Of a stretch of DNA of 64,000 bases, positions 25,590 through 33,717 are shown in pieces (the first letter of the stretch is position 1; the number at the start of each line of letters is the position of its first letter). Source of the stretch: Nocardiopsis sp. FR4 (lineage in GTDB: Bacteria; Actinomycetota; Actinomycetes; Streptosporangiales; Streptosporangiaceae); the NCBI RefSeq assembly GCF_009830945.1, contig NZ_VWVV01000005.1, positions 186,001-250,000 on the forward strand. The letters run 5' to 3'. The notes under the pieces were generated by a model. That model was not told the DNA's origin. It ran no database searches and saw only the letters and a list, made by a program, of their open reading frames with translations. Both the position numbers and the translations under genes were made by a program.

Positions 25590-26888
25590 ATGTCGTTTCC
25601 GCTGCTGGACACGGCCCTACCCGCCGGAGCCGACGCCCGCGAGCACGCGCTCCTGTTGCGCAGGGTCCACGAGGCCTCGTTCAGCGGGCGCCCGGCGCCC
25701 GCGCCGCTGCGCCCGGTCATCGAGGACTCCTGGGGGCGCACGCGCCGTTTCGGCATCGAGCCCGACAGCGCGCCGCCGCCGCGAATGGCGCGCCCGGACG
25801 AGCTCCAGCGGCTGCGCGAGGCCTCGCCGATCGCCGAGGTCCTGCCGCTGATCCGCAGCTCCCTGGTCTCGGTGGCCGACGAGGCCGACCACATCATGCT
25901 GGTCACCGACGCCGCCGGCCAGATCCTGTGGCGCGACGGCTCCCGGCGCATCTGCGGGATCGGCGACCGGGTGGGCCTGGTGGAGGGGGCGTTCTGGAAC
26001 GAGGGCAGCACCGGCACCAACGCCATCGGCACCGCCCTGGCCGTGGGGAGGCCCGTGCAGGTCTACTCCGCCGAGCACTTCGTGCGCCGCCTGCACACCC
26101 TCACCTGCGCCTGCGCGCCCATCCACGACCCCCGCGACGGCCGTCTGCTCGGCGCCATCGACGTCACCGGGCCGGTCTCCACCATCCACCCCTCCACGCT
26201 GGCCCTGGTCAACGCGGTGGCCCAGCTGGCCGAGGCGCACCTGCAGAGCATCCACCACACCCACCTGGAACGTCTGCGCTCGGTGGCCGCGCCCCTGCTG
26301 GCCGGGATGAGCGAGCGCGCGCTGGTGGTGGACGAGGCCGGGTGGACCGCGGCCGCCGTGCACATGGAACCGGTCCGGCGCGTGCTGCTGCCCAAGCGCC
26401 GCGAGACCGGCACGGCCTGGCTGCCCGCGCTGGGGGAGTGCGCCCTGGAGCCGCTGCCCGGCGGCTGGCTGGTGCGCCCGAGGCCGACGGAGCAGGCCGC
26501 CCCCTCCACCGTCACCCTGGACCTGACCCGGCCCGTGCCCGCCATGGCGGTCTCGGGGCCCAGCGGCGAGTGGGCGCACCGGCTCACCCCCCGCCACGCC
26601 GAGCTGCTGCTCCTGCTGGCCGTGCACCGCGAGGGGCGCACGGGCGCCCAGCTGTCCCACGACGTGTTCGGCGCGGGCGGACACGTGGTCACGGTGCGCG
26701 CCGAGCTCTCCCGCGTGCGCCGCCACCTGGGCGGCATCATCGAGAGCCGCCCCTACCGGTTCAGCGAGGAGGTGCTGGTCCGGGTGAGGGCGCCCGAGCA
26801 CCCGGAGGACCTGCTGCCCGGATCGGTGGCCCCCGGTGTGCGCGCCCTGCGCGAGGCGATCGGTGACGGCGTCACCCCCTGGCGCTGA
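25590..26888 (+). CDS. GAF-domain transcriptional regulator
   Basis: 432-residue protein of the AcoR-like actinobacterial group that keeps the sensory part but lacks a sigma-54 AAA+ domain. The N-terminus has RPVIEDSWGRTRRFGIEPDS, typical of AcoR-type activators. A GAF domain (about residues 75-215) contains GQILWRDGSRRICGIGDRVGLVEGAFWNEGSTGTNAIGTALA and THLTCACAPIHDPRDGRLLGAIDVTG-like sequence. The C-terminal region (about residues 330-410) is a winged-helix-like segment, HAELLLLLAVHREGRTGAQLSHDVFG...VRAELSRVRRHLG. ATG 25590. Neighbours give no clear target; relatives often lie beside alcohol or aldehyde dehydrogenase genes. Confidence 0.85.
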   Translation: MSFPLLDTALPAGADAREHALLLRRVHEASFSGRPAPAPLRPVIEDSWGRTRRFGIEPDSAPPPRMARPDELQRLREASPIAEVLPLIRSSLVSVADEADHIMLVTDAAGQILWRDGSRRICGIGDRVGLVEGAFWNEGSTGTNAIGTALAVGRPVQVYSAEHFVRRLHTLTCACAPIHDPRDGRLLGAIDVTGPVSTIHPSTLALVNAVAQLAEAHLQSIHHTHLERLRSVAAPLLAGMSERALVVDEAGWTAAAVHMEPVRRVLLPKRRETGTAWLPALGECALEPLPGGWLVRPRPTEQAAPSTVTLDLTRPVPAMAVSGPSGEWAHRLTPRHAELLLLLAVHREGRTGAQLSHDVFGAGGHVVTVRAELSRVRRHLGGIIESRPYRFSEEVLVRVRAPEHPEDLLPGSVAPGVRALREAIGDGVTPWR

Positions 26889-27617
26889 GGTTCTCGGGTC
26901 CCCGAACGGGAAAGGAGGACTCTGCGCGACCGCTTCGCAACGTAGTGCAACCGTTGCCGTCCCGAATGAGCTGCGATGGACTGTGCGTGCGCGGCTCGGA
27001 GTCGGCGGCGGTCGTCGGGCAAGAGAGGGCACGTCGGCCGGCCTCCGACGGACGCGTGGCGCGTCCACGGCCTTCGGACCTTGAGGGGGGTCCCGGGGAG
27101 AGACGGGAGAATCCGCGCCACCGGGCCGGCCGCCCAGGGGATTCGGGGGAAGCCCCCGGCGGCCTCGCGCTGATGGCCGCGCCCGTGGCGACAGCGTCGC
27201 CGGGCGTGTCCGCCGGGGACGGGTTGGGGGAACCCGTCCCCGTCTTCCCCTTCCCGCCCGTGGGCGGGAAGGGGAAGACCGCCTCCGCTTCGAACTCGCG
27301 GCGTGTCGTCCGCACCTGCGGGGCGGTTCCTCCGGTCTAATCGGACGAAAAGGATGAGTGCCACGAGTGTGGTGTCCGGCCCGCAGGGGAGGCCCCGCGC
27401 CCGCACCAGTCCCGTGGGCTAGACTCTGTGCATTTACCGGACCGCGCTCACCCGCGGCTCAGCCAACCCGACCGTCTCACCGACGCCGCCGCGGCCGGCC
27501 GCACGCGGCGCCGTGTGAACCGCGGGGGCGACGAGGGCGTCGAACCCGGGACAGGCCGAACGTCCCCGGACGGCACCCCGTCCGACCCCACAGACCGTCC
27601 TTCTTCGGAGGTGGACC
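26889..27617. other. Gene-free stretch upstream of the aminotransferase
   Basis: About 730 bases. A weak hairpin follows the GAF regulator stop (GTTCTCGGG 26890-26898 with CCCGAAC 26901-26907). The prominent feature is the 18-bp perfect inverted repeat at 27242-27279, listed separately. TAGACT (27420-27425) may be the -10 of the aminotransferase gene, leaving a leader of roughly 185 bases. No gene is supported. Confidence 0.45.
27242..27279. repeat. Perfect 18-bp inverted repeat
   Basis: GTCTTCCCCTTCCCGCCC (27242-27259) is mirrored exactly by its complement (27262-27279) around GT. It is purine/pyrimidine asymmetric: one arm is almost all pyrimidine and the other almost all purine. It could act as a terminator of the upstream unit or as a protein or structural site; no T-tract follows. 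Confidence 0.7.
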
Positions 27618-28940
27618 GTGTCCGCTGACCACCGAGAGCAGCAGCCCGTCCAGCAGGGCTCGCGTATCGACCCGCACGTCGGCCGCTACGCACGCCGAGC
27701 ACAGGGCATGGTCGCATCGGAGGTCCGGGCACTCTTCGCCGTCGCTTCGCGCCCCGAGGTGGTCTCCCTCGCCGGGGGCATGCCCAACGTCGCGGCACTG
27801 CCGCTCGACCAGATCAGCGAACTGGTCAAGGACGTCGTGGCCGAGGAGGGCGCCGCCGCCCTGCAGTACGGATCCGCCCAGGGCGACCCCGTCCTGCGCG
27901 AGCAGATCTGCGACTACATGACCCTGGAGGGCATCAGCGCCAGCCCCGACGACGTCATCGTCACCGTCGGCTCCCAGCAGGCCCTGGACCTCATCACCCG
28001 CGTCTTCGTCGACCCCGGCGACATCGTCCTGACCGAGGCCCCCACCTACGTCACCGCGATCAACACCTTCGCCGCCTTCCAGGCCGACATCCGCCACGTG
28101 GCCATGGACGAGCAGGGCGTCATCCCCGAGGACCTGGAGGAGGCGCTCGTCCGCGCCGAGCTGGACGGGCGACCGGTCAAGTTCTTCTACACCATCCCCA
28201 ACTTCCAGAACCCGGCCGGGATCACCATGTCGGCCGAGCGCCGGGCCAGCGTGATCGAGGCCTGCGAGCGCCACGACGTGCTCGTCGTCGAGGACAACCC
28301 CTACGGCCTGCTGCGCTACGACGGCGACCCCGAGCCCACCCTGTACTCGCGCAGCGAGGGCAACGTCATCTACCTGGGCTCGCTGTCCAAGACCCTCTCC
28401 CCGGGCCTGCGCATCGGCTGGGCGCTGGCCCCGGCGGCGGTGCGCGCCAAGCTCGTCCTGGCCGCCGAGTCGGCGATGCTCAGCCACTCCACCTTCAACC
28501 AGCTGGTGGTGCGCCGCTACCTCAACACCTTCCCCTGGCGCGAGCAGATCAAGGCGTTCAACACCATGTACAGCGAGCGCCGCGACACCATGCTCAACGC
28601 GCTGACCGCGATGATGCCGCGGGGCTGCACCTGGACCCGGCCCGAGGGCGGGTTCTTCGTCTGGGCCACCCTGCCCGAGGGCATCGACGCCAAGGCCATG
28701 CTGCCCCGCGCCGTGGCCGAACGCGTCGCCTACGTCCCCGGCACGGGCTTCTACGCCGACGGGCGGGGCCGGGCCAACATGCGCCTGAGCTTCTGCTACC
28801 CCACACCCGAGCAGATCCGCGAGGGCGTACGGCGCCTCGTCGGAGCCATCGAGGGGGAGGTCGACCTGCGTGATACGTTCGGCACCACCCTGGCCCCGGG
28901 CTCCGAGGGAACCCGGGGCCCCGCACCCGACCTGCCCTGA
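27618..28940 (+). CDS. PLP-dependent aminotransferase, class I/II fold (2-aminoadipate aminotransferase-like)
   Basis: 440-residue cytoplasmic aminotransferase of fold type I, resembling LysN-type enzymes and the catalytic part of MocR proteins but with no HTH domain. Motifs: SLAGGMPN near residue 50, LQYGSAQGDPVLREQICDYM, EAPTYVTAINTF, FFYTIPNFQNPAGITMS, VVEDNPYGLLRYDG, and the PLP lysine in LGSLSKTLSPGLRIGW. GTG 27618 follows CGGAGGTGG. The Ddl-like gene starts 54 bases downstream, so the pair is probably one operon. Together they suggest amino-acid interconversion followed by ligation, but the substrate is not determinable. Confidence 0.88.
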   Translation: MSADHREQQPVQQGSRIDPHVGRYARRAQGMVASEVRALFAVASRPEVVSLAGGMPNVAALPLDQISELVKDVVAEEGAAALQYGSAQGDPVLREQICDYMTLEGISASPDDVIVTVGSQQALDLITRVFVDPGDIVLTEAPTYVTAINTFAAFQADIRHVAMDEQGVIPEDLEEALVRAELDGRPVKFFYTIPNFQNPAGITMSAERRASVIEACERHDVLVVEDNPYGLLRYDGDPEPTLYSRSEGNVIYLGSLSKTLSPGLRIGWALAPAAVRAKLVLAAESAMLSHSTFNQLVVRRYLNTFPWREQIKAFNTMYSERRDTMLNALTAMMPRGCTWTRPEGGFFVWATLPEGIDAKAMLPRAVAERVAYVPGTGFYADGRGRANMRLSFCYPTPEQIREGVRRLVGAIEGEVDLRDTFGTTLAPGSEGTRGPAPDLP

Positions 28941-28994
28941 CACCCCCGCGAGGGCTCAAGCACCATGACAGCAGCACAGAAGGAGGTCCGCGCC

Positions 28995-29945
28995 GTGGCA
29001 GACCTTGACCGGGTTCTCGTTCTCGCCGGGGGCCTGTCCCCCGAACACGAGGTGAGCGTCCACTCCGGGCGCAGCGTCGCCGAGGCGCTGCGCCGCCTGG
29101 GCGTGGAGGTCCAGGTCGCCGACGTCGACTCCGGCCTGCTGGACCGCCTCTCCCAGGATCCGCCGCAGGTGGTCTTCCCGGTCCTGCACGGGTCCGCGGG
29201 CGAGGACGGCGCCATCCGCGAGGTCCTGGAACTGGCGGGGGTGCCCTACGTGGGCGCCCGCCCCGCCGCCTGCCGCCTGGCCTACTCCAAACCCGCCGCC
29301 AAGGCGCTGCTCGCCGAGCGGGGGGTTCGGGTGCCGCGCGGTGCCGTGCTGCCCAAGTCGGCCTTCCACGACCTGGGCGCCCCGGCGCTGCTGGAGCGGC
29401 TGGCCGACCGGCTGGACCTGCCGCTGTTCGTCAAGCCCGACCGCGGCGGCTCGGCCTTCGGCGCCACCCCGGTCACCTCGGTGCAGGAGCTCTCGGCCGC
29501 CCTGGTGTCCTGCTTCGCCTACAGCGACTCGGCCCTGGTCGAGGAGCAGGTACAGGGCACCGAGCTGGCCGTGGGCGTCCTGGACACCGGCGACGGGCCG
29601 GTGGCGCTGCCGCCGGTGGAGATCGTGCCCGACGGCGGGGTCTACGACTACGCCGCCCGCTACACCGCCGGGCGCACCGAGTTCTTCTGCCCGGCGCGCC
29701 TGGAGGCGGCGGCCCTCGCCGCCGCCACCGAGGTCGCCCTGACCGCGCACCGCGTCCTGGGCCTGCGCGACTTCTCGCGTACCGACCTCATCGTGCGCGA
29801 GGACGGTGCGGTGACCTTCCTGGAGACCAACGTGGCCCCCGGCCTGACCGAGACCTCCACGTTCCCGATGGCGGCGGCCGCCGCCGGGCTGGACTTCGGC
29901 CTGGTCTGCCGCGAACTGGCCCACCAGGCGCTGCTGCGCGGCTGA
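28995..29945 (+). CDS. D-alanine--D-alanine ligase-like ATP-grasp protein
   Basis: 316-residue ATP-grasp ligase. Motifs: VLVLAGGLSPEHEVSVHSGRS at the N-terminus (Glu of the first substrate site), PVLHGSAGEDGAIREVLELAGVPYVG, KPDRGGSAFGATPV (ATP-binding lysine and Ser), and the C-terminal FLETNVAPGLTETSTFPMAA matching the Ddl NxxPGxTxxSxxP signature. It is shorter than housekeeping Ddl (about 340-370). GTG 28995 is chosen because a perfect AAGGAGG precedes it by 8 bases; the earlier ATG at 28965 lacks one. It may be an accessory dipeptide ligase rather than the essential cell-wall enzyme. It probably forms an operon with the aminotransferase and ends at a strong hairpin. Confidence 0.85.
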   Translation: MADLDRVLVLAGGLSPEHEVSVHSGRSVAEALRRLGVEVQVADVDSGLLDRLSQDPPQVVFPVLHGSAGEDGAIREVLELAGVPYVGARPAACRLAYSKPAAKALLAERGVRVPRGAVLPKSAFHDLGAPALLERLADRLDLPLFVKPDRGGSAFGATPVTSVQELSAALVSCFAYSDSALVEEQVQGTELAVGVLDTGDGPVALPPVEIVPDGGVYDYAARYTAGRTEFFCPARLEAAALAAATEVALTAHRVLGLRDFSRTDLIVREDGAVTFLETNVAPGLTETSTFPMAAAAAGLDFGLVCRELAHQALLRG

Positions 29946-29960
29946 ACCCGGGCGCGACGC

Positions 29961-29990
29961 GGGCCCCGCCGGATCCCTCCGGCGGGGCCC
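29961..29990. terminator. Bidirectional hairpin terminator
   Basis: GGGCCCCGCCGGA-TCCC-TCCGGCGGGGCCC: perfect 13-bp stem with a 4-base loop, 16 bases after the Ddl-like stop and just before the end of the convergent FAD-subunit gene. Confidence 0.75.
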
Positions 29991-29997
29991 TGCGGGG

Positions 29998-30975
29998 TCA
30001 GCGCCCCGGGACCTCCAGGGCCCGCTCCAGGACGTCGCGCACGGTGGCGCGCATGAGGTCCACCTTGTACCCGGTCGCGGGCAGCGGGGAGCACAGGTCG
30101 GCCAGCGCCGCCAGCGACTCCTCCACCTCCGGCCCCCAGTGGCGGCCCGGGCGCGCGCCGGTCAGGGCGGCCTCCACACCGGGCAGCCGCAGCGGGGTGC
30201 GCGCCACCCCGCCCACCGCCACCGCCGCGTGGGACACCCGACCCTCGTGGAGGACGACCCGCGTCACCGCCTCCACCAGCGGCCACTCCGCGCGGGAACG
30301 CCCGGTGGCCCGCCGGTAGGCGGCCCGCTCACCCTCCCGCGGGACGGGCAGGCGCACCGACACCAGCACCTGCCCCGGCTCCAGCACGTGGTCGCGGGCG
30401 GGGGCGGCGGCGTCGTACAGGTCCGCCACCGCCCTCTCCTGCTCGTCCGCGCCCGCCACCAGCACCGAGGCGTCGTAGGCCAGCAGCGCCACGGCCAGCG
30501 AGGACGGGTGCGGCGCCACGCACGGCCCTTGGTCCACGACCACCCCGTACAGGTGGTCGCCCCCGCGCGCCGGGCAGGAGTCGCCACCGGTGTGGAAGCA
30601 GTCGAAGGCGGGGTTGCGCAGGTACCAGCACCGGTTGCGCTGGAGCAGGTTGCCGCCCAGCGTCGCGGCGTTGCGCACCTGCGGCGTGGCCAGCTCGCGG
30701 GCGGTCGCGGCCAGCGCGGGGTAGGCGCCGGCCAGCCGGGGGTCAGCGGCCAGTTCGTCCACGGTGGTCAGCGCGCCCAGGCGGGCCGCGCCGTCGGGCA
30801 GCCACTCCACCCCGTGCAGCTCGCGCACTCCGGCCAGGTCGACCACGGGGGCGGGCTCCAGCACCCCCGCGGCCAGGCACGCGGTCAGGTCGGTGCCCCC
30901 GGCGCGCGGGCGCGCCCCCGTACCGTCCAGCTGGGCCAGGGCCCGGCCCAGGTCCTCGGGTCGTGTGGTGGTCAA
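29998..30975 (-). CDS. FAD-binding subunit of a PaoABC-like aldehyde oxidoreductase
   Basis: 325-residue FAD subunit of the molybdenum hydroxylase family. Features: RAGGTDLTACLAAGVLEP (FAD-binding loop), ARELATPQVRNAATLGGNLLQR (second FAD motif), and the insertion RCWYLRNPAFDCFHTGGDSCPARGG. Four cysteines in that insertion match the extra [4Fe-4S] site known in E. coli PaoB and 4-hydroxybenzoyl-CoA reductase and absent from ordinary xanthine dehydrogenases. The likely start is TTG 30975, whose TTGA overlaps the TGA of the upstream catalytic gene; no ATG or GTG fits. Translational coupling indicates a stoichiometric complex with that gene product. Confidence 0.83.
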   Translation of the reverse strand: MTTTRPEDLGRALAQLDGTGARPRAGGTDLTACLAAGVLEPAPVVDLAGVRELHGVEWLPDGAARLGALTTVDELAADPRLAGAYPALAATARELATPQVRNAATLGGNLLQRNRCWYLRNPAFDCFHTGGDSCPARGGDHLYGVVVDQGPCVAPHPSSLAVALLAYDASVLVAGADEQERAVADLYDAAAPARDHVLEPGQVLVSVRLPVPREGERAAYRRATGRSRAEWPLVEAVTRVVLHEGRVSHAAVAVGGVARTPLRLPGVEAALTGARPGRHWGPEVEESLAALADLCSPLPATGYKVDLMRATVRDVLERALEVPGR

Positions 30976-33602
30976 CGCAGTCCCCCGATCAGTCGGTCCG
31001 GTCGCAGCGGCAGCTCGTGCGGGCGCCATCCGGTGGCGTCGTGCACCGCGTTGGCCACGGCCGCGGCCACGCCCACCACGGAGACCTCGCCCAGCCCGAC
31101 CCCCGCGCCCGCCGCGTGCTCGAACCCCTCCTGGTGGAAGTACACCTCGGTCTCGGGCACGTCCCCCATGCCTGGGATCCGGTAGTCCTCCATGTTGTCG
31201 GTGAGCATCACCCCGGTGGCCGGGTCGTGGCGGCGCTCCTCGAAGAGCGCGTAGCCCACGCCCTGCACCACGGCGCCCTCGCACTGGTTGCGGGCCAGCC
31301 GCTCGGAGTACACCCGTCCCACGGCCACCCCGGCCCAGCAGCGGGTGGGGCGCACCCGGCCCAGCAGGGTGTCCACCTCCACCTCCATCACGTGCACCGC
31401 TCCGGTCAGGCCCCGCCCCACGGCCAGGTCGCCCATGGCGGGGGTCACCGCGCCCCAGCGGTCGCGTCCGCGCCCGCCGACCACCCGCAGGCCCTCGGCG
31501 GCGGACAGCGCGTCCTTGAGGACGTCCTGGGGAACGGGCCCGGAGGCGGGAACGGCGGGCTCGTGTTCGCGCAGCGCCGCGCGCAGCCGCTCGGCCGCGT
31601 CGGCGGCGGCCGGGCCCATGGAGGTGGTGGTACGGCTGCCGAAGGAACCCGTGCCGGGCTCCGCGTCGCCGTCACCGATCTCCACGCGCACGTCGCCGGA
31701 GGGGATCCCCAACCGGTCGGCGACCACCTCGCCCAGCACGGTGCGGATCCCGGTGCCGATGTCCTGCACGCCCGAGCGCACCACGACCGCGCCGTCCTCG
31801 ACCGACAGCTCCACCCGTGCCGTGGGGTCCATCAGGTAGAGCCAGTTGGAGGCGGCCAGGCCCACCCCGCGCCGGAACCGGCCGGTGCGCGGCCCGCGCG
31901 GGCGCCCCCGCCACAGCTCCAGGTCGGCCACGCGCTCGTACAGCGCCTGCCGCTTGGGATTGCCGTCCCAGCGGCGGCGCAGGGTCAGGGGGTCCTCGCC
32001 CAGGCGTGCGGCCATCGTGTCCACGGCCTGCTCCAGCGCCCAGGCCAGCGGGGGGCCGCCGGGTGCGCGCATGGGCATCCCCGGCGGGCGGTGGGTGACC
32101 ACGTCGAAGTCGCGGACCCGGCGCGGGGAGCGCCCGTACATCAGCAGCGCGAGGGTGGCCGTGGTGGAGCCCACCGCGGTGCCGCCGTCGCCGTGGGAGT
32201 CCACGCTCATCGCGGACAGGTTGCCGTCGGAGTCGGCCAGCAGCGCCACCCGGGTGTTGGTGGCGGCGCGGTGCCCGGCGTCGGTCAGCTCCTCTGCGCG
32301 GTCGAAGGACACGCGCACCGGGGCGTGGGCGAGCCGGGACAGTTCCGTGGCGGCGACCATGTCCACCGACAGGCCGTTCTTGGCGCCGAAGCCGCCGCCG
32401 ACGTACTCGCCGACCACGTGCACGCGCTCGGGGGCCAGCCCCCAGCGCTCGGCGGCCTTGCGGGCGACCTTGCCCACCGTCTGGGTGGACACGTGCAGGG
32501 TCAGCTCCCCGTCCCCGTCCCAGGAGGCCACGCACACGTGGGGTTCCAGCGGGCTGTGCGCCTGGGCGGCGGTGGAGTACTCCTGCGCCACCAGCCTCGG
32601 GTCACCGCGCTCGGCGGCCGCGCGCAGGCGCCGCGCGGCGGTGGGGCCGCGCCAGCTCAGGGTGGCGGGCCCGTGTACGTTGCCCCGCCAGGGGGCCGGG
32701 GGAGTGGGGGCCTCGCCGTAGGAGGGGGCCGCGCGGCGCTCGGCGCGGGTGGGGTAGACCAGCGGCGCGTCCTCGGCCCGGGCGAGCTCGGTGTCGACCA
32801 CGGCGGGCAGCACCTCGTAGTCCACCCGCACCGACGCCGCGGCGGTGCGGGCCAGGGCGGCGGTGGGCGCGGCCACGGCGGCGATGGGCTGGCCCGCGTA
32901 GCGCACCAGCCGCTCCGGCCCCAGCAGGTCCACGAACACCGCGTTCGCGGACCCGTCGGACCCGGCCTGTCCACGCGCTCCGCCGGGGTCGACGGAGCGC
33001 ACCCGCGCGTGGGCGTGGACCGAGCGCACGAGCACGCCCTCCCAGCAGCCCTCCGGGGCCCGGTCGGCGCTGAAGCGGGCCCGCCCGGTGACCTTGTCCA
33101 GGGCGTCGGAGCGCGGCGGGTCCCGGTCGGGTTCGGTGTCGAACTCCCCGGCGCAGGCCGCGGCCACGGCGGTGAAGATCCCCTCGTAGGCCCCGCAGCG
33201 GCACAGGTGCCCGGCCATGGCCTCGGCCACCTGCGCTCGGTCGGGTCGGACGTCGCCGTGCTCGGCGCGCCAGCCGTCGACGAAGGCGCTGGCCTCGACC
33301 ACGAACCCCGGGGTGCAGTAGCCGCACTGAAGGGCGTCGTGCGCGGCGAAGGCGCGCTGGACGGGGTGGTCGCCGCCCAGGCCCTCCACGGTGGTGACCT
33401 CGCGGCCCTCCAGGCGGTCGGCGGGGAGCAGGCAGGAAGCGGTGGGCGCGCCGTCCACCAGGACGGTGCAGGCACCGCAGACGCCGGTGCCGCAGGCGAT
33501 CTTGGTGCCGGTCAGGCCGAGCTGGTCGCGCAGGTGCTCGGCGGCGGTGGTCTGGGGGGAGTCGGGGGCGGGGGAGGAGGAGCCGTTGACTCGGACGTTC
33601 AT
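30972..33602 (-). CDS. Fused 2Fe-2S / molybdopterin subunit of an aldehyde oxidoreductase (xanthine dehydrogenase family)
   Basis: 876-residue fusion of what are usually two proteins. Residues 1 to about 165 form the iron-sulfur subunit: plant-type 2Fe-2S cysteines in CGTGVCGACTV with a later Cys in SCLLP, and the helical [2Fe-2S] site in ALQCGYCTPGF and GHLCRCGAYEGI. From about residue 175 (DALDKVTGRARFSADR) the molybdopterin-cytosine-dinucleotide subunit follows, with GGGFGAKNG, MPMRAPGGPP (substrate-channel Arg), QDIGTGIRTVL and the catalytic Glu in GVGLGEVSVVG. The MRAPG motif is that of PaoC-type aldehyde oxidoreductases rather than purine enzymes (MRGFG). ATG 33602 has GAGGAAAG upstream. 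The first gene of a coupled pair with the FAD subunit; an inverted repeat lies in its promoter. Confidence 0.86.
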   Translation of the reverse strand: MNVRVNGSSSPAPDSPQTTAAEHLRDQLGLTGTKIACGTGVCGACTVLVDGAPTASCLLPADRLEGREVTTVEGLGGDHPVQRAFAAHDALQCGYCTPGFVVEASAFVDGWRAEHGDVRPDRAQVAEAMAGHLCRCGAYEGIFTAVAAACAGEFDTEPDRDPPRSDALDKVTGRARFSADRAPEGCWEGVLVRSVHAHARVRSVDPGGARGQAGSDGSANAVFVDLLGPERLVRYAGQPIAAVAAPTAALARTAAASVRVDYEVLPAVVDTELARAEDAPLVYPTRAERRAAPSYGEAPTPPAPWRGNVHGPATLSWRGPTAARRLRAAAERGDPRLVAQEYSTAAQAHSPLEPHVCVASWDGDGELTLHVSTQTVGKVARKAAERWGLAPERVHVVGEYVGGGFGAKNGLSVDMVAATELSRLAHAPVRVSFDRAEELTDAGHRAATNTRVALLADSDGNLSAMSVDSHGDGGTAVGSTTATLALLMYGRSPRRVRDFDVVTHRPPGMPMRAPGGPPLAWALEQAVDTMAARLGEDPLTLRRRWDGNPKRQALYERVADLELWRGRPRGPRTGRFRRGVGLAASNWLYLMDPTARVELSVEDGAVVVRSGVQDIGTGIRTVLGEVVADRLGIPSGDVRVEIGDGDAEPGTGSFGSRTTTSMGPAAADAAERLRAALREHEPAVPASGPVPQDVLKDALSAAEGLRVVGGRGRDRWGAVTPAMGDLAVGRGLTGAVHVMEVEVDTLLGRVRPTRCWAGVAVGRVYSERLARNQCEGAVVQGVGYALFEERRHDPATGVMLTDNMEDYRIPGMGDVPETEVYFHQEGFEHAAGAGVGLGEVSVVGVAAAVANAVHDATGWRPHELPLRPDRLIGGLR

Positions 33603-33622
33603 GGGCTGCTTTCCTCGAAGCG

Positions 33623-33641
33623 AAGTTGACATTGACAACTT
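33623..33641. promoter_or_regulatory. Operator candidate upstream of the aldehyde oxidoreductase
   Basis: AAGTTG (33623-33628) and CAACTT (33636-33641) are perfect inverted arms around 7 bases, and the spacer also contains a TTGACA direct repeat. It is about 20 bases before the start, in an AT-rich island, ideal for a repressor site overlapping the promoter. Confidence 0.6.
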
Positions 33642-33676
33642 AGGTGTGCTCCGGAGCCCTGTCAACGGGAAGAAAG

Positions 33677-33706
33677 CCGTTCCCGCCCCGGCCGGGGCGG
33701 GAACGG
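33677..33706 (-). terminator. Hairpin terminator of the kinase gene
   Basis: CCGTTCCCGCCCC-GGCC-GGGGCGGGAACGG: perfect 13-bp stem with a 4-base loop, 12 bases beyond the stop codon of the minus-strand kinase gene. Confidence 0.7.
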
Positions 33707-33717
33707 CGGTGCCGCTG

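Noticed and set aside
28965..28994. ATG 28965 as start of the Ddl-like gene
   Set aside because: The GTG at 28995 has a perfect AAGGAGG at the right distance, which lies inside the extra codons, and the family's N-terminus begins there.
30963..33629. Long plus-strand open frame opposite the aldehyde oxidoreductase
   Set aside because: Shadow of the Mo-hydroxylase gene on the other strand; Gly/His/Arg-rich without motifs.
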